From Dimorphilus gyrociliatus (Eukaryota; Annelida; Polychaeta; Dinophilidae): DNA of 64,000 bases. The stretch lies in the NCBI GenBank assembly GCA_904063045.1, contig CAJFCJ010000031.1, positions 186,001 through 250,000 of the forward strand, given 5' to 3'. This document shows, one piece after another, positions 1 to 14,853 of this stretch (its first letter is position 1; every line of letters starts with the position of its first letter). A program made the position numbers and the translations under genes. A model generated the notes under the pieces. The model searched no databases and was not told the origin of the DNA. It saw only the letters and a list, made by a program, of their open reading frames with translations.

Positions 1-3000
1 CGGATGAAGAGGATGAAGAAAACGTCATTAAAAAACTTGCTAAGCAGGTAACCTTGAAACAGTGTAATGAAGTCTTTATTAACTGATTTTGTCTGATTAT
101 GAGTGTTATCTTTTTTTCCTTCTTCTCCGTAATTGCTTTTTATCAAAATTGTCTTTGTTTACAATTTTGATATATTTTTAAATATTTAACAGAATATAGG
201 TGATATTTCTCCTCCTGCTTTACCATCTCAACCTCCTCCGATACCGCCCTCATCTCCTCCACCATTGGACGATAATCGTCCACCTTCCCTGTCTAAGGGA
301 TTTTCACCGATGAATATCCCATCTGTTGATGAGGAAGAGGAACCGTCACCATATCGTAGTGGACCACCACCATTGGCCGATGAAGAAGTATTCTCAGAGG
401 AGGAGGAACACAAGTTTGAAATAAAAGAATATCAGAAAAGTGAACAGAAATTTATTCCGGAAGATGTTGAAACTATGTCAAGAGTTATACACGATTTAGA
501 GGAAAAAGATGTTGAAAAAGAGGAAATAATTGATGCATCGACGGTTGCCACAATTGATGATTCTGAAACACCTTCCATACGCGTTCAAGGATTGTCAGAT
601 AACCAGAATGCTCAAGATGACGACAGACAGCACGATTTTGATGATGAAGATATAGTGGAAGATAATGACAGTTCGGCAGTTAAAACCGATGATGACGAAA
701 GTGACGCTAATGCAGAGGATAACAAGGTTTAACCCAATTATCCCTTGATTAAGCTTTATCCTGTTTTTTTTAGCTTGAATAATTAGATGACCTCGTTATA
801 TTTTCTTTTTATAATTAGCATCTTTATACACCAATATTTTTTATTTATTCTCTCTTCTCTTTCTTCCTCATTAAAGTTAAGAGATACGGTTGTAAATGGT
901 AAACAAGGAGACAAAGTTCATGAAAATGGGCTAAAACTAGAGAAAGAACAGGAAAGAAAACAAGAAATTAACGAAGATATAGAAAAAGAAGAACTAACAA
1001 AAGAAAGAGAAGATTGCAAACTAAACAAAGAAGAAGAGAGCGAACAATTAGCAATTGATGAAACACAACAAAACGAAATGTCCAATCTATTGGATAAACC
1101 GGATTGTAAAGGAGAAAATGTTGTTCCCATGGAAACCAGTTTAAGTGAAGATAAGTGTTCAGAGTTATCAAATGTAAGGAATTTGCAACGATCATATAAC
1201 AATCAATCGTTAATACCGAAATAAATTCTTTTCTCACTCACTTTTCTCTTTATCAGAGCGACGTCAGCCAAGAAAAGAATGATCACGAACTAACCAGTAG
1301 TCGTGATGATGATTCTCACAACGGTAGCCTTGAAACTTCGTCTTGCCTCAATTCTACTGTGGAGGTTTGTTATCCTTTCTTTATCTATCTATCTATCTAT
1401 ATATCTATCTATTTATATATAGTATATCTTTATTTCTGTCTTTTTTTAAAACTGCCAAAACTCTCTTTATCTTTATACAAATCGAAGCAGCAATGATGTT
1501 CCGGTAGGGCGGTGTGCCTTATCTTTTCTATAGAACTAGAATCATTACTAATAATACTAGGTGTGAATGATATAATGCAGTAAGAATTTCATTTATTCCT
1601 ACTAAAAATAAATTAAAAAAATACGCTTTTCCTTCCTTTTTTTGCTGTGAATTTGAAGTATCATTCTCCTCTTGTATAATAATTCTTTCCTTTTTCAGTC
1701 TTCCAAGCAAGGAGACTCTTCCATTGATGATATAAAAGTCAGTATTTTGTTTCTTCTCTTAGCAAGATATTAAAGCTTTTTTTTCTTTTGCTTAAGATTA
1801 CTTCCCCATTATTGAATTTAACGGCTGAAAAGGCCAGAGCTTCATTGAGGTTACCTGGAAGGAAAAAACCTACCCGTGCCTCTGTTGCAACGGGTACCGT
1901 TTTTAGCACTGTTGATATAAATTTAAATGATAAGCTTCCCAAAACCGAAAACGATATCAAAGCTAATGGCCATGATAGTGAACCCGTTAAGAAACAGAAG
2001 CCTAAACTGCCACCAGGAGCCGTTCCAATACCGTACATACCCCCAAAACCCAAAGATGATACCCCGCCGAAGTTGAAAGCAACGAAATTTGGAGTACCAA
2101 TCATGCCCATGTCTATGTCGGCTACTATTGCATCAGCTGTAAAAGAGAAGGTAACAAAAGCCGAAGCAGTCGAGGAGCAGGAGACAAGTAAGAACAATGA
2201 AGATAAACAAACCTTCATAAAAACAGACGACATCGAAAAAATAATCAAGAAAAATAACACAAACGACAATCATTCTGGATCCCCATTACCTTCTTCAGTA
2301 AGCTTATAACAAGTTTTTTGAGAGCCCTTAATAGTTGACTCTATCAAATTTTTTTTAGAAACCAGTCCCAGCACCTCGTCGACCGAAGCCCGTTTTAAGG
2401 AATGTTTCTCAAGAGGAGGCAAATTCTAGCGTTCCAGCTTGGCAATCTTCTTTGAGGCCGCGTCCTGTTGTTGCACCTAAACCTGTGTCTAGAAAAGATG
2501 AACAACCAGCTTGGATGCAAAAGGCTAAAGAGGTGGCTGATCGAAAATCTGCGATTATTACGGACACAACTGATACAAGTGCCAATGGAAGTAACCAACC
2601 CGTTTTCAAATCGGAAGTAAAGGAAAATACAACAGAGAAACCCCAATGGTTAAAGGAATTAGCTAAAAGGCGCGTCAGTAAGCCACAAATTATGGAAAAA
2701 TCAAAGACTGAAGGTAATCTAGACTTGAATAGATTTGCATCTTATAAATTGATAATTTAAAAAATTTTCTCTTATGTAGACCAAGAGGACGAACTGCAAA
2801 AAGAATTTAAAATGAGAAGACAGAGGGTTAAGGAGAAAAGTAAGTATATGGGAGTCTAGTAACCATTTAAAATTAATTATCCGAGTTCAGAATATACAAC
2901 CAAAGCGTTTTCTTTTTATCTAAAAATATTTTAGTGAATATTAATGTAAAACTTACGTTCAGTTAGAAAATATAGTGCCACTAAAAGGCCATCAATAGAT

Positions 3001-3284
3001 GAAGGTTTATTGGAAGGTGAACATTTGGATGATCGAGACGAGGAGATTCAAAATATAAATGAGGTTAACTATCCTCATCTTACGGCTGTTTCTTGCTTAA
3101 AATCAATTAACTAATAATGATGCTTTTAAGCTTAACCGCTAATTTTTTTTAGAACATTAACCATTTCCAATGCTAGAAAAAGCTATACTATTCAATTAAT
3201 TAAAATTGCCTTTTACAGTAGCAGCAAGGAGACAAAGCATGCAATGAAAAGATGGACGAAGAAAAATGTGATTTTATAAAATAA
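1..3284 (+). CDS. Acidic, proline-rich protein of unknown function, 3' part (5' end outside window)
   Basis: I do not recognise this gene with confidence. Exons joined in frame: 1-47, 193-726, 877-1173, 1257-1364, 1699-1737, 1797-2297, 2359-2713, 2780-2839, 2963-3063 and 3222-3284, all with GT/AG ends, giving about 700 visible residues. The protein is low complexity. It has a proline run (about 205-300), long Glu/Asp/Lys stretches (400-1170), a Pro/Lys stretch (about 2000-2070) and a segment reading PVPAPRRPKPVLR (about 2362-2400) that looks like an SH3-ligand or capping-protein-interaction type motif. Two short related tryptophan motifs follow, PAWMQKAKEVADRK (from about 2506) and PQWLKELAKRR (from about 2642). 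A basic helix, LQKEFKMRRQRVKEK, lies near the C-terminus. This composition is typical of actin or capping-protein adaptors, but that is inference. The exon chain is firm; the identity is not. Confidence 0.7.
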
Positions 3285-3823
3285 CATTTTGCTAACTTGT
3301 TCATAAACTGCTGTTATTGTGCAAAAAAAAGAAAAAATTGTGCTTTACCTGTTTTCGTAAAGATTTATTGTTCAACGTCAATTACTAGCATGTAATAGAT
3401 ATACAATGAACAAAATAAGACATGCAAATCACTTTTTTTCGAACAGTACACTCAAGTTTAAAATTTGACTGATAAATAATGTTTATAGCATGGATCTTAC
3501 AAGGCAAAATAAAATTGAACTTGAAAAAACAATTCAGTGTCAACAGCTCCGGCTAAAAATAAAATAAAATAACGTTGACCTGACGAAAAGTAATGGCACA
3601 TCTTTTAGACGTTGCTTATAACTTTCGATTGTCATTCTTAAACGCGACCGTTCATAATGGATAAAGTTTAGTTGATAACATCATTATCATATAATATCTA
3701 GTAAGTGGAAAAACATGCGCATTATGCGCAACCCTCACCATTTAAAACAAAATTAAGAACGCACGGTAAATGATCATTCGATGAAACAGAAGGTCATAAA
3801 CAAAAGTGCTAAGGTTAATACAC
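3285..3823. other. Intergenic, convergent 3' ends
   Basis: This region lies between the stop of the acidic protein gene and the stop of the CPEB gene, so it should hold both 3' UTRs. It is AT-rich, and I see no coding or RNA gene in it. Confidence 0.6.
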
Positions 3824-6800
3824 TCAATGAAAAACAGCTGGTGAGTTAGAAAGAATAACGTTGCTAGGATAATTTCGGGAATTTCTCATCAACGGTTTGT
3901 GAGATCTAAAAGCATCTAAAGCATGCTGCCATTGCCAGCAGTTGCGACAAAAGTATCTAAAACAAGACAAATCACGGCAAAAGTATGGACCGGATTGTAT
4001 GGTACAAATTGTACAGAGAGAGTCCTCTAAGTATGGATCAATTTGAACCTTTTTGGTAAATTTCGTCGTCTTAATTTCAACAAATGCAGCAGTAACTGCC
4101 TTCAAATACGACTTCATAGTTCCGAAAGTAACTCTTCCCGATCCAATTGGATATTTATGTTTGTCAGTGTCTATTCCCGTGTAAACAACGTTACCAAATA
4201 GGTCGTTCATTACATGGGCTAGACCTAAAAAGAATTCAAAATTGATTTTAACATGTGATAATATAAAAGAAAATAAATTAAATTATTTGTAAATTATTTA
4301 AAAATGACAATTTACCTTCAGCATTAATCATTCCATGAAGAGCGCCAACAAAAACCGTCTTACTTGGATCTAATCTTTGAGATGGTTGCTTAACATGATT
4401 TGAATCAGACAAAACCCAGGGTATTATTTGAACTTCCTTGGATCTCATTCTCCTCGAAGAAATTCTTATATAATATTCTCCTTGTGAATAATCTTGTGCA
4501 CTTGAAGTTAACAATGCGTGAACAGATTTTTCGTTTTCGAAGAGAATATATACATATCCAGCTTTAGCACTACGAGTTTGAATTCCGGTAGCACCGTCTT
4601 TGGTGGTTGGCCACTCAATCTTCATATTTCCGTAATTCTTAAAAGTTGCATATAAATTTTCTTCAGTTATATCCCATGGGACACCGCCTAGAAAGACTTT
4701 ACAACTGTAAATAGGATTCTTATGAGATTTAGGAGGTAAATGACCACTCCAAGTACAAGTTGGTTCCATAACATTTGCAGCACTTCGATACATTTTTGCT
4801 GCTTTTTCAATTGAATAGGAATCTGTTGTTGTTGGGGATGGGTTAATCAATTGATTAATCGATAAGGGAATCTTGTCGTCCTTCGGTGAAAATATTTTAC
4901 CATTCTCGGTCTGAATACCGAGCATTTGTTTCATAACGTTCACATTAAAAGAAGGTGAATGAGGTGATGTTGGGGAAGGTGTAGCGGGACCCTGGAAAAG
5001 AGCAGATGGAAGATGAGCTGCATACGGATTAGGACCTGGTGATAGTGCAGCCAAGTGCGGATGAGCCTGGGCAAATGCCTGATGAGCTAATAATAGTTGT
5101 TGCTCAGAAGTCAATGGTGGTGGGCGTGTCAGTCCCATTGTACGTGGATCTTTCATCAAATTCAGTTGTGTCATGAACTTTCTCAGAGCAATAGATTCAC
5201 TGCCTTCACTTGAGCTACTTATACCCGACTCGGATTCCGGAGAAAATCTTTTATCATTTGAATTTCTTCGATCGCCCGACTTCGGTGGATCTACGTTAAC
5301 AGGTGGTGGCTTTGGTGGACCACTACGAATTTAAAGGAATAGTTTCAACTATTGTTTAGAATCTTATGCTTTAAAATATATACTTTAAATCTGACACGGC
5401 TATCTCTTCAGGAATTGTATCAGATGAGGAACCGCGTCCGTAAATTGGTCTACCCTTTCTTGGGGTTGTCTCTGTCGAACAATCCTCAACTTCAGAGGAG
5501 CTTTTTGAAGTCGGCCTATCTTCCTCCTTAGTTACTTCTATTTCTTTTATGTTTTCTGAAAGATTTTCAATCTGAAAAAATTTTTGTTGAGAAAATAAAT
5601 CACTTACCTTCTTTTAAATTTTCTTTGTTTATAGAATCAACAACGAGTTTTAAACGTAGCTCTTCTTCCGTTAGAGATTCTTTTTTTGAGGCTGCAAATA
5701 AAAAGCAAAACGATAACAATGTACTCTTAAATCGATCGATCATAGACCGAATTTTTCGCCACGATTACCATTTTTCTGACCATTTGAACTTATTTCCAAT
5801 GACTCTATCAGATTGCACAGTTTTTCCTCGTTGCTTTCTTCTTGTTCATTAGGGGTGCTGATGATAACAGCAGGGGGTGTTGGCGCTATTCTTTCTTCGA
5901 CTTCCTATGTAAACAATCAACACTTGTTGACAAATCTAGTAAATCACAACTTTCCGTCCTTACCGTCATATTTATATTAAAGACAAAACTACGGTTATTC
6001 TAATTGGATAAAATACCACGTGCTCTTCCTTCGAGAAAGTTAGAATGACTAAAGATTTGAGGTTGTTTAGAACTTTTATAATCTAATAAAAAGACGAGTA
6101 GTTTTCAAGTCCAGGTCTTAACACTACTCAGTTTGAGTAGTTGTAACGCACGCTGAAAAAAACGACATTTGAGATATAATAATTAATGATAAAATTCGCC
6201 CCCTAAAAAGGTTCTAAAATATTTTCACGTGATTACTTTAGAACAAATATACACGTGGTCATTATTTAAAGCATTTTTCAAAGTCAAATATCATTTCTAA
6301 ACAGAATTCTTAAGGAAAATCCTGGAGATACTTTAGTTTAATGAGCTGACCGAAAGTATGCACATTCTAACATTTAAATTGCCTCGAAAATTTTGCTCAC
6401 AAAAATAATGCTAAATATTCTATTAATTATAAATTATTAAACATACAAATTACATAAAATAAATTTTTATTTACAGAGAATTGCAGAGATTTTTTCGATG
6501 TGACACTAGCTAAAATGTTCCAAAACACTTACAAAAAAATTATACACGTGTCTTTTTTTTTTAACATGAAAAAATTTCAGTATTTAAAATATAATTGCAA
6601 AAAAGGATAAGCTGGTTTTAGAAATACATATAATTCTGAAGACTTTTCAATATAAATGCAAGTTTCATTCTCCGAATTTATTAATTCTTTTAATGTTCTT
6701 CTTAAATATCTCAGAAATTTCTTGTTAATTCCTCAATATTAAATTCAAATTTGCTTACTAATTACTTAAATTAGTAATAGATAAGTTAAAACTTTTAAAA

Positions 6801-6910
6801 AATGAGTAAGAAATAAGAAAAACTAACGTAAAATACCTGAACAAGAGAAGAGAACCGGCTTCACCAAGAAAATTCGCAGAAGTGCCGGAGCTCAAAATTG
6901 CGTGGGACAT
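3824..6910 (-). CDS. CPEB1: Cytoplasmic polyadenylation element-binding protein, CPEB1/Orb type
   Basis: Binds U-rich CPE elements in mRNA 3' UTRs and controls cytoplasmic polyadenylation and translation. Exons on the minus strand: 6837-6910, 5964-5988 (25-nt microexon), 5769-5904, 5608-5691, 5384-5555, 4316-5322 and 3824-4224. They join in phase to about 632 residues. RRM1 begins at [18 protein letters not shown] (about 4690). The segment [17 protein letters not shown] (about 4400-4460) and RRM2 from [10 protein letters not shown] follow. The C-terminal ZZ zinc-binding domain has its Cys pairs in [13 protein letters not shown] and [10 protein letters not shown] (about 3930-4010). The RRM wording matches CPEB1 rather than the CPEB2-4 class. 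The N-terminal third is low complexity, as usual. The start at 6910 is less certain: it rests on a good open exon with a donor plus the microexon. A later in-frame Met at 5969 is the alternative. Confidence 0.93.
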
Positions 6911-7362
6911 TGAAAGTACTCAAGAATGATTGTGGAATATCACGTGACAGATTTTTACGAAATTGTTACAAAAATGCCTCAAAAGTAACATTTTAAACGA
7001 AAAAGAAACAAATATTAATTGTAAAGAGTAATAACATAGTATCATTTTAAGTTTTTATAGGGAAATGTTTTAGAAAACAACATTCTTTTTTTGGAATTTA
7101 TAAAAAGAACTTTAATTCTTATACTTTCCAGCAAAGTTAGCTAAATAAATTAAAATTTGTAAACTTTTCTTACAAATAAGATTATAAAAAGCTATTACAA
7201 GTTACTTTATTGACTTGTTGATAATTAACACACATTAATTAAGCAAATAATCAAACTTACTTGATAAGTTGAGTCCCGCGTCTGGCACTTGGAGTTCACC
7301 GGATATGAGTGAATGAAAACTGGTAGATAGGTTGCAGACGAATTTTGGCAAAAAAGTTAAAC
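6911..7362. promoter_or_regulatory. Shared upstream region of CPEB1 (-) and DDX52 (+)
   Basis: About 450 bp separate the two divergent predicted start codons. The sequence is AT-rich and no clear TATA box or known motif stands out. It probably holds both promoters and 5' UTRs; this is inferred from the layout only. Confidence 0.4.
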
Positions 7363-9621
7363 ATGCTTTCCGCTGAATTGAAGAAAGAAAAGGCTATTAA
7401 TCCCTTAGATAAATTAACAATTGGTCTAAATATTTCTCCAATCGATATAAACCAACCTGAAGAAGTGGAGGTAATATAAAAAATTTAAATTTGTATGCCA
7501 AACTAGTATTATTGATCTTCAGATTCAATTCCAATCGAATCAAGCAAACACAATCACAAAAAAAGAAAAAACTTATGGCAAACTTTTAGCAAAGCAGAGA
7601 AAACGATGGACAGCATTCGATGAAGGTTAATGACGTTAAAAATTTGTATTAACTAAAAGTTAAAATTATTTATTAAATAGATTTACCATATGAACTCCTA
7701 AAAAATGATGGGTCAGAAAGTACTAGCGAAAGCGAAGATGAAGAAGATAGCATAACAATTTTAAAGAATATGAAATCCGCTATTCAAAATGGAAATAAAG
7801 AAAAAAAGAAGACAAATTCAAGTAAAACAAAAATGTCTTTTTCAAAATTACTAGCTCAAAGACAAGATAATGTAATCTTTCTTTTTTTCGTTATTGCCGT
7901 TTTAAATTACCGTTATCCTCACTAGATTAATTTATTCCGCAAAAATCACGGAATTACTATTGGTGGAGAAGTTGTTCCAGAACCAATTCAAAATTGGAAT
8001 GATCTACAAAAGCAATATAAAATAAATTATAATTTATTAGAAAATATTTTGAAGAGTGGTTATGAATTGCCTACTCCTGTTCAAATGCAAGCAATTCCGG
8101 CCATGATTGAAGTGATTGAATATTTTTTAATCTTTATTATGACTTTATTAAATGATTTTTTTTTGTAGAGACATGAAGTTCTAGCTTGTGCTCCCACTGG
8201 ATCTGGAAAAACTATGGCCTTCATTATACCGTTAATTCACTATATACTAACAACGTCACCCAAATGGAAAAATAAACAAAGTTCCAAAACAGAAAAAATA
8301 AAAGGCTGTTTAGTTAGATGCTTGGTACTAGCTCCAACTAAAGAATTGGCTCAACAAGTAATGTAACAGTCATTTACTCTAATATCAATATTTATTTATG
8401 TAACTTTTGTTAAAATAGACATATAAGGAAGCACTTAAGTTAACAGTGAACTTGGAAATTGAGTGTACATCACTAGATGATTACGGAGAATCTTCGAAGA
8501 CTCGCGCTGATTTATTGGTAGCAACTCCTAATAAACTATTAGAATTATTGAAGTCTTCAAAACATAAAATCAACCTATCGCACGTCGAATGGATTATTTT
8601 GGATGAAAGCGACAGATTGATGGAGGAAGGTATAAATGCCGAGAGGGTAGGCTTTAGACAGCAAATAAAATCTGTATTGGATTACTGCGGACAAGCTGAT
8701 AATAAGAATAGCCATTTGAGACGAGCTATGTTCAGCGCTACGCTAACAGAATTAGTTTATCAGTGGGCTATGCAGGAATTTAAAGATGTTGTAAATGTAA
8801 GGGTAGGAGCTAAAAATACTGCCGTGACTAGTGTAAAACAAACTCTTAAATATTGTGGTAATGAAGATGGTAAAGTTTTGGCTATTAGAGACTTATTGTC
8901 AAATATTGTTGATAAGCCGACTTTGATATTTGTTCAGTCTCAGAAAAGATCTAAGGAGCTATGGCAGCGTTTAATGATACATAAGGGTGTTCCTGTTGGG
9001 GTAATGCATGGCGGTATGACGCAGAAATCAAGGGCTTTAGCTTTGGATTTGCTTAAAGAAAGAAAACTAGCTGCACTAATTTGCACTGACTTGATGGCGA
9101 GGGGAATTGATGTTGATTGCATTAAATTAATCATCAACTACGATTTTCCTCAATCTGCTTTATCTTATATTCATCGAATCGGTAGGACCGGTCGAGCGGG
9201 ACGAACCGGAGAAGCTATTACATTTTTTACCGACTCTGACCGTACCCTATTACGAACGTAAATTTTTTAAATTTTATCTCCCATTTTATAATTAACCTTG
9301 TTCATATTACAGAATAGCAACAGTAATGAAGGAGTCTGGATGTGAAGTTTCGCAATATTTACTAGAGTTGAAGAAAGCTTCTAGACAGGACAAAAGGAAA
9401 ATATCTAAATCCGCTCCGCGACGAGAGAAGATTCAAGAACCACAAGCAAGTATACAAGTTCAACAAAAGAAAAAGTTTGTATTATATTTTTACCTGATTA
9501 TTCATTATCATTATGACTGAAATATTATGTCTATTATGATTTTAGAATAAAACCAAAAAAACGAAAAGCTACAGAAACTGAAAAACAAAAAGGAAAAACT
9601 AAGAAGCAAAGAAAACGCTAA
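7363..9621 (+). CDS. DDX52: ATP-dependent RNA helicase DDX52 (yeast ROK1 family)
   Basis: DEAD-box helicase family needed for early 18S rRNA processing in the nucleolus. Eight exons (7363-7470, 7523-7625, 7681-7871, 7926-8111, 8169-8357, 8419-9257, 9313-9474, 9546-9621) join in phase to 617 residues, close to the human length of about 600. Motifs visible: Q-motif region YELPTPVQMQAIPAM, motif I APTGSGKT, motif Ia APTKELAQQ, motif Ib ATPNKLL, motif II as DESD (normal for DDX52/ROK1), motif III SAT, motif IV LIFVQS, motif V ARGID and motif VI HRIGRTGRAGR. The C-terminal tail is very lysine-rich, as expected for a nucleolar protein. The fourth intron begins with a weaker donor (GTGATT). The stop is 67 bp from the stop of the MATE gene on the other strand, so the 3' UTRs probably overlap. 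Confidence 0.95.
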
Positions 9622-9688
9622 ACAAACTAAAAATTTTCTATTTATAATTCTTCATTTTCTAACTTTGTTAAATATATTTACTTGTTTT

Positions 9689-12011
9689 TTAAATCGTAGA
9701 AGTAATTAAAGTAGTAACTACTGGCATAGTTTGACTAGTGTTGTAACTAACTGTACTATTTATTGGAGTGGGCCATTGTGGTTGATTGATTGTGATTCGA
9801 ACAAAAATTCCAGCAGCTAAGAAAAATATTAATATAAGTGCAGTAATTGTCCTATAGAAGACAATCTCCATCCAACGTACACCGTTGGTAATTTCTGAAT
9901 CAGTTCTACCTCTTATCGAAACAGATGAGAGAACTCCTCTGCCTGATGGTGCTGGAAGAGAAGTTCTTCTTTGCTTCTCCAATAGCGGTTGACTCTCTTC
10001 GTCAATATCCTCAAGAGGCTTTGTAATACCAGCTCGAATCAATGCAAGTTCAACTTGTTTCTCCCAATTAGTACATTGAATAATGCCAAAAAGGATTGTT
10101 GATTGTACAATTAAGTTAGCGGCAAGAGACCACCAATATCCAGCTCCCCTTAATTTCGTTAAAAACATAAGAGGTATACCCAGAGGTAAACTAAAAAGAT
10201 AGTAGTTACAAAACAGCATAATAGCTCCGATAATCTGACGCCCAGTACCGTATAAAACTCCTTTACAAACCGTCTTAAAATTAGAAAGAAAGGCAGGTAA
10301 GGCGATAGATTACATTACTAAAAATTCTATAACTCACCGCCATTCCATCAAAAAACATGTATAACGCAACAATCGGTAAAAGTTGACCAACCATCTTAGC
10401 AACCTCTCTGTTTTGAATGTACTCTTTTCAATATTATATTTAAAGAATTTAATGATCAAACTTACTCCACATTTGTAAAAATGTACGGCAATTTAAAACG
10501 GGCAGCCACGAAGACTATGGCCATTAAAATTGAGGCAAAAACTGTTTAAATAGAGATATTTTATTTTTGTTTGAAATTTAATCAATTTTATCATTATATT
10601 TAAAGATAATACAAAAAATTGTCTACAAACCGACTATAGTCATTGCAACTCTGCCAGTAGTTTTTGCATTTAGGGCTTTACCTGCTCCAAGATATTGACC
10701 AACTCGTATGGAACATGCGATTTGTAAGCCCAAAGGTAATTGAAACCATAATGAGTCAATATTTAGTACAACCGATTGAGCGCCCAGATCAGCTTTTCCC
10801 AATAAACCCGTTAAAAATATTCCTATTTCGAAAGCCCACCATTCCAAGCACATCATTAACATTCCAGGAATCATCAATTTTGCAAATTCTCCCCAATGAA
10901 ACCATGCTTCGATTGTGAAACCATCCCATGTAGGTTTATAGATACCGGAGAGTAGAATGAAGGAGAATGTGAGCACGAAGAAGAGGAAATAAGAAACGGA
11001 TTGCGATATTGCAGATCCGCTATAAAACAGCAATAATTTACTTCTAAAGATAATTTATATATATAAATAAGATATTTACTCGGTTCCCCAATCAAGTTTA
11101 TATAAAAATACATAGTGCATTATAGCATTTGCCGCATTCACAAACAAACCAATAATAACGTTTGGTAGAATAATATTCTGACTTGTTAAATATTTAGCTA
11201 ATACCAAATACCAAAAGAAGCACTACATGAGAAAAACAAAAAAAACAAAGAAGAGAATGTTTATCTGATCTCATATCAAATCTTAAGTTGTTGTTATGTA
11301 TGCACTAATTTCTATTTATACTACTTACTATTGCGCCTGGTATAAAATAAAGTAAATATCTTCCAGCTAGAATGGCAACATCCGGTTCTTGACCAAGTAA
11401 ATAGAGTATACTCGTTAAGTTAATGTGAACGGCAATAATAGGAAATAAGCATAACGTAAAGAGCATAAATGCTCTTTGCAAATAGATCCCCAAACGTTTT
11501 TTATTCTCACTGCCAAAAGTTTGAGAGAAGAATGTGTCACATGCCGTTCCTAAACCAGTGCCAACAGACACGACAGTAACGTTTATCATCTACAATTGGG
11601 AATATTAATAATAAAAACAGAAGGAAAGAGAAAGGAGATAAATACATTTAAAAGTTGTATAATTCATAGATTGTACTTAAAATCATAGTATTAAAAATAT
11701 TATTACACTTATTCCTAAAGCTGCTCCATCGAGCTTTGTAGGATCTTTTAAGTGACCACAAAATATAAGTGATATTGGTCCTAAAATCATCTGACTTATC
11801 TGAATAAGAATTATTGGTATAGCGAGTTTGAGTGTATGTTTCATTTCTTCTTTAAAACCGGTCGGAAAAGCTTTACCCATACATCCTTTCTTAACAACTT
11901 CTTCACTTTCTTTATGAAGAATTAGTACTCAATTTTAATTACTCTTTTCAACAATTCAATAAAAATTTACAAACCGTCACTTATAGAGAGATATTGGTTC
12001 TTAAACGTCAT
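9689..12011 (-). CDS. MATE-family multidrug and toxin extrusion transporter (SLC47)
   Basis: Proton-coupled exporter of organic cations in the plasma membrane. Exons: 11975-12011, 11707-11909, 11329-11589, about 11101-11213, about 10637-11017, 10466 up to about 10543, 10338 up to about 10423, and 9689-10273. Family signatures are visible: LAIPIILIQISQMILGPIS in the first membrane helix, VSVGTGLGTACDTFFSQTFG, CLEWWAFEIGIF, and GVLYGTGRQIIGA at the start of the last large exon. A run of hydrophobic helices continues through 10219-10060. A polar loop (about 9900-10050) then precedes one more hydrophobic segment (about 9780-9860), like the extra C-terminal helix of animal MATE proteins. One oddity: the intron at about 10424-10465 has GT and AG ends, but joining at them shifts the frame by one base. 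See the findings. Confidence 0.92.
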
Positions 12012-12299
12012 TTTAATTGTTCACTTCTACCAACTGACTACTATTAGTACGTATTATCTCTAATCACTATCGATAAATCAGCTGATAAAAAATTATTTAA
12101 ATATAGTCAAAGGTCGTTTCAATATTCCTCCTACATTTATTAATCTCACACAAAAGTGAAAAAAATGACACTTAAAAAAAAAATCAATAATTATTCAGTA
12201 CGAAAACTTAGTACTGAGTACAATTAAATTTGTTAAAAGCATGATATGAATAAAAACAAAAAAAAACCAAAAAAAAAACAAACAAAGAGAGAAATATTT
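12012..12299. promoter_or_regulatory. Short spacer between ARHGAP39 stop and MATE start
   Basis: Both flanking genes run on the minus strand, so this 288-bp spacer holds the ARHGAP39 3' UTR and the MATE promoter and 5' UTR. It is AT-rich with A-runs near 12250-12280. No gene is visible. Confidence 0.4.

Positions 12300-14853
<2,554 letters not shown>

Noticed and set aside
8590-8640. Motif II of the DDX52 helicase is DESD rather than DEAD
   Set aside because: DESD is the normal form in the DDX52/ROK1 family, so it is not a defect.
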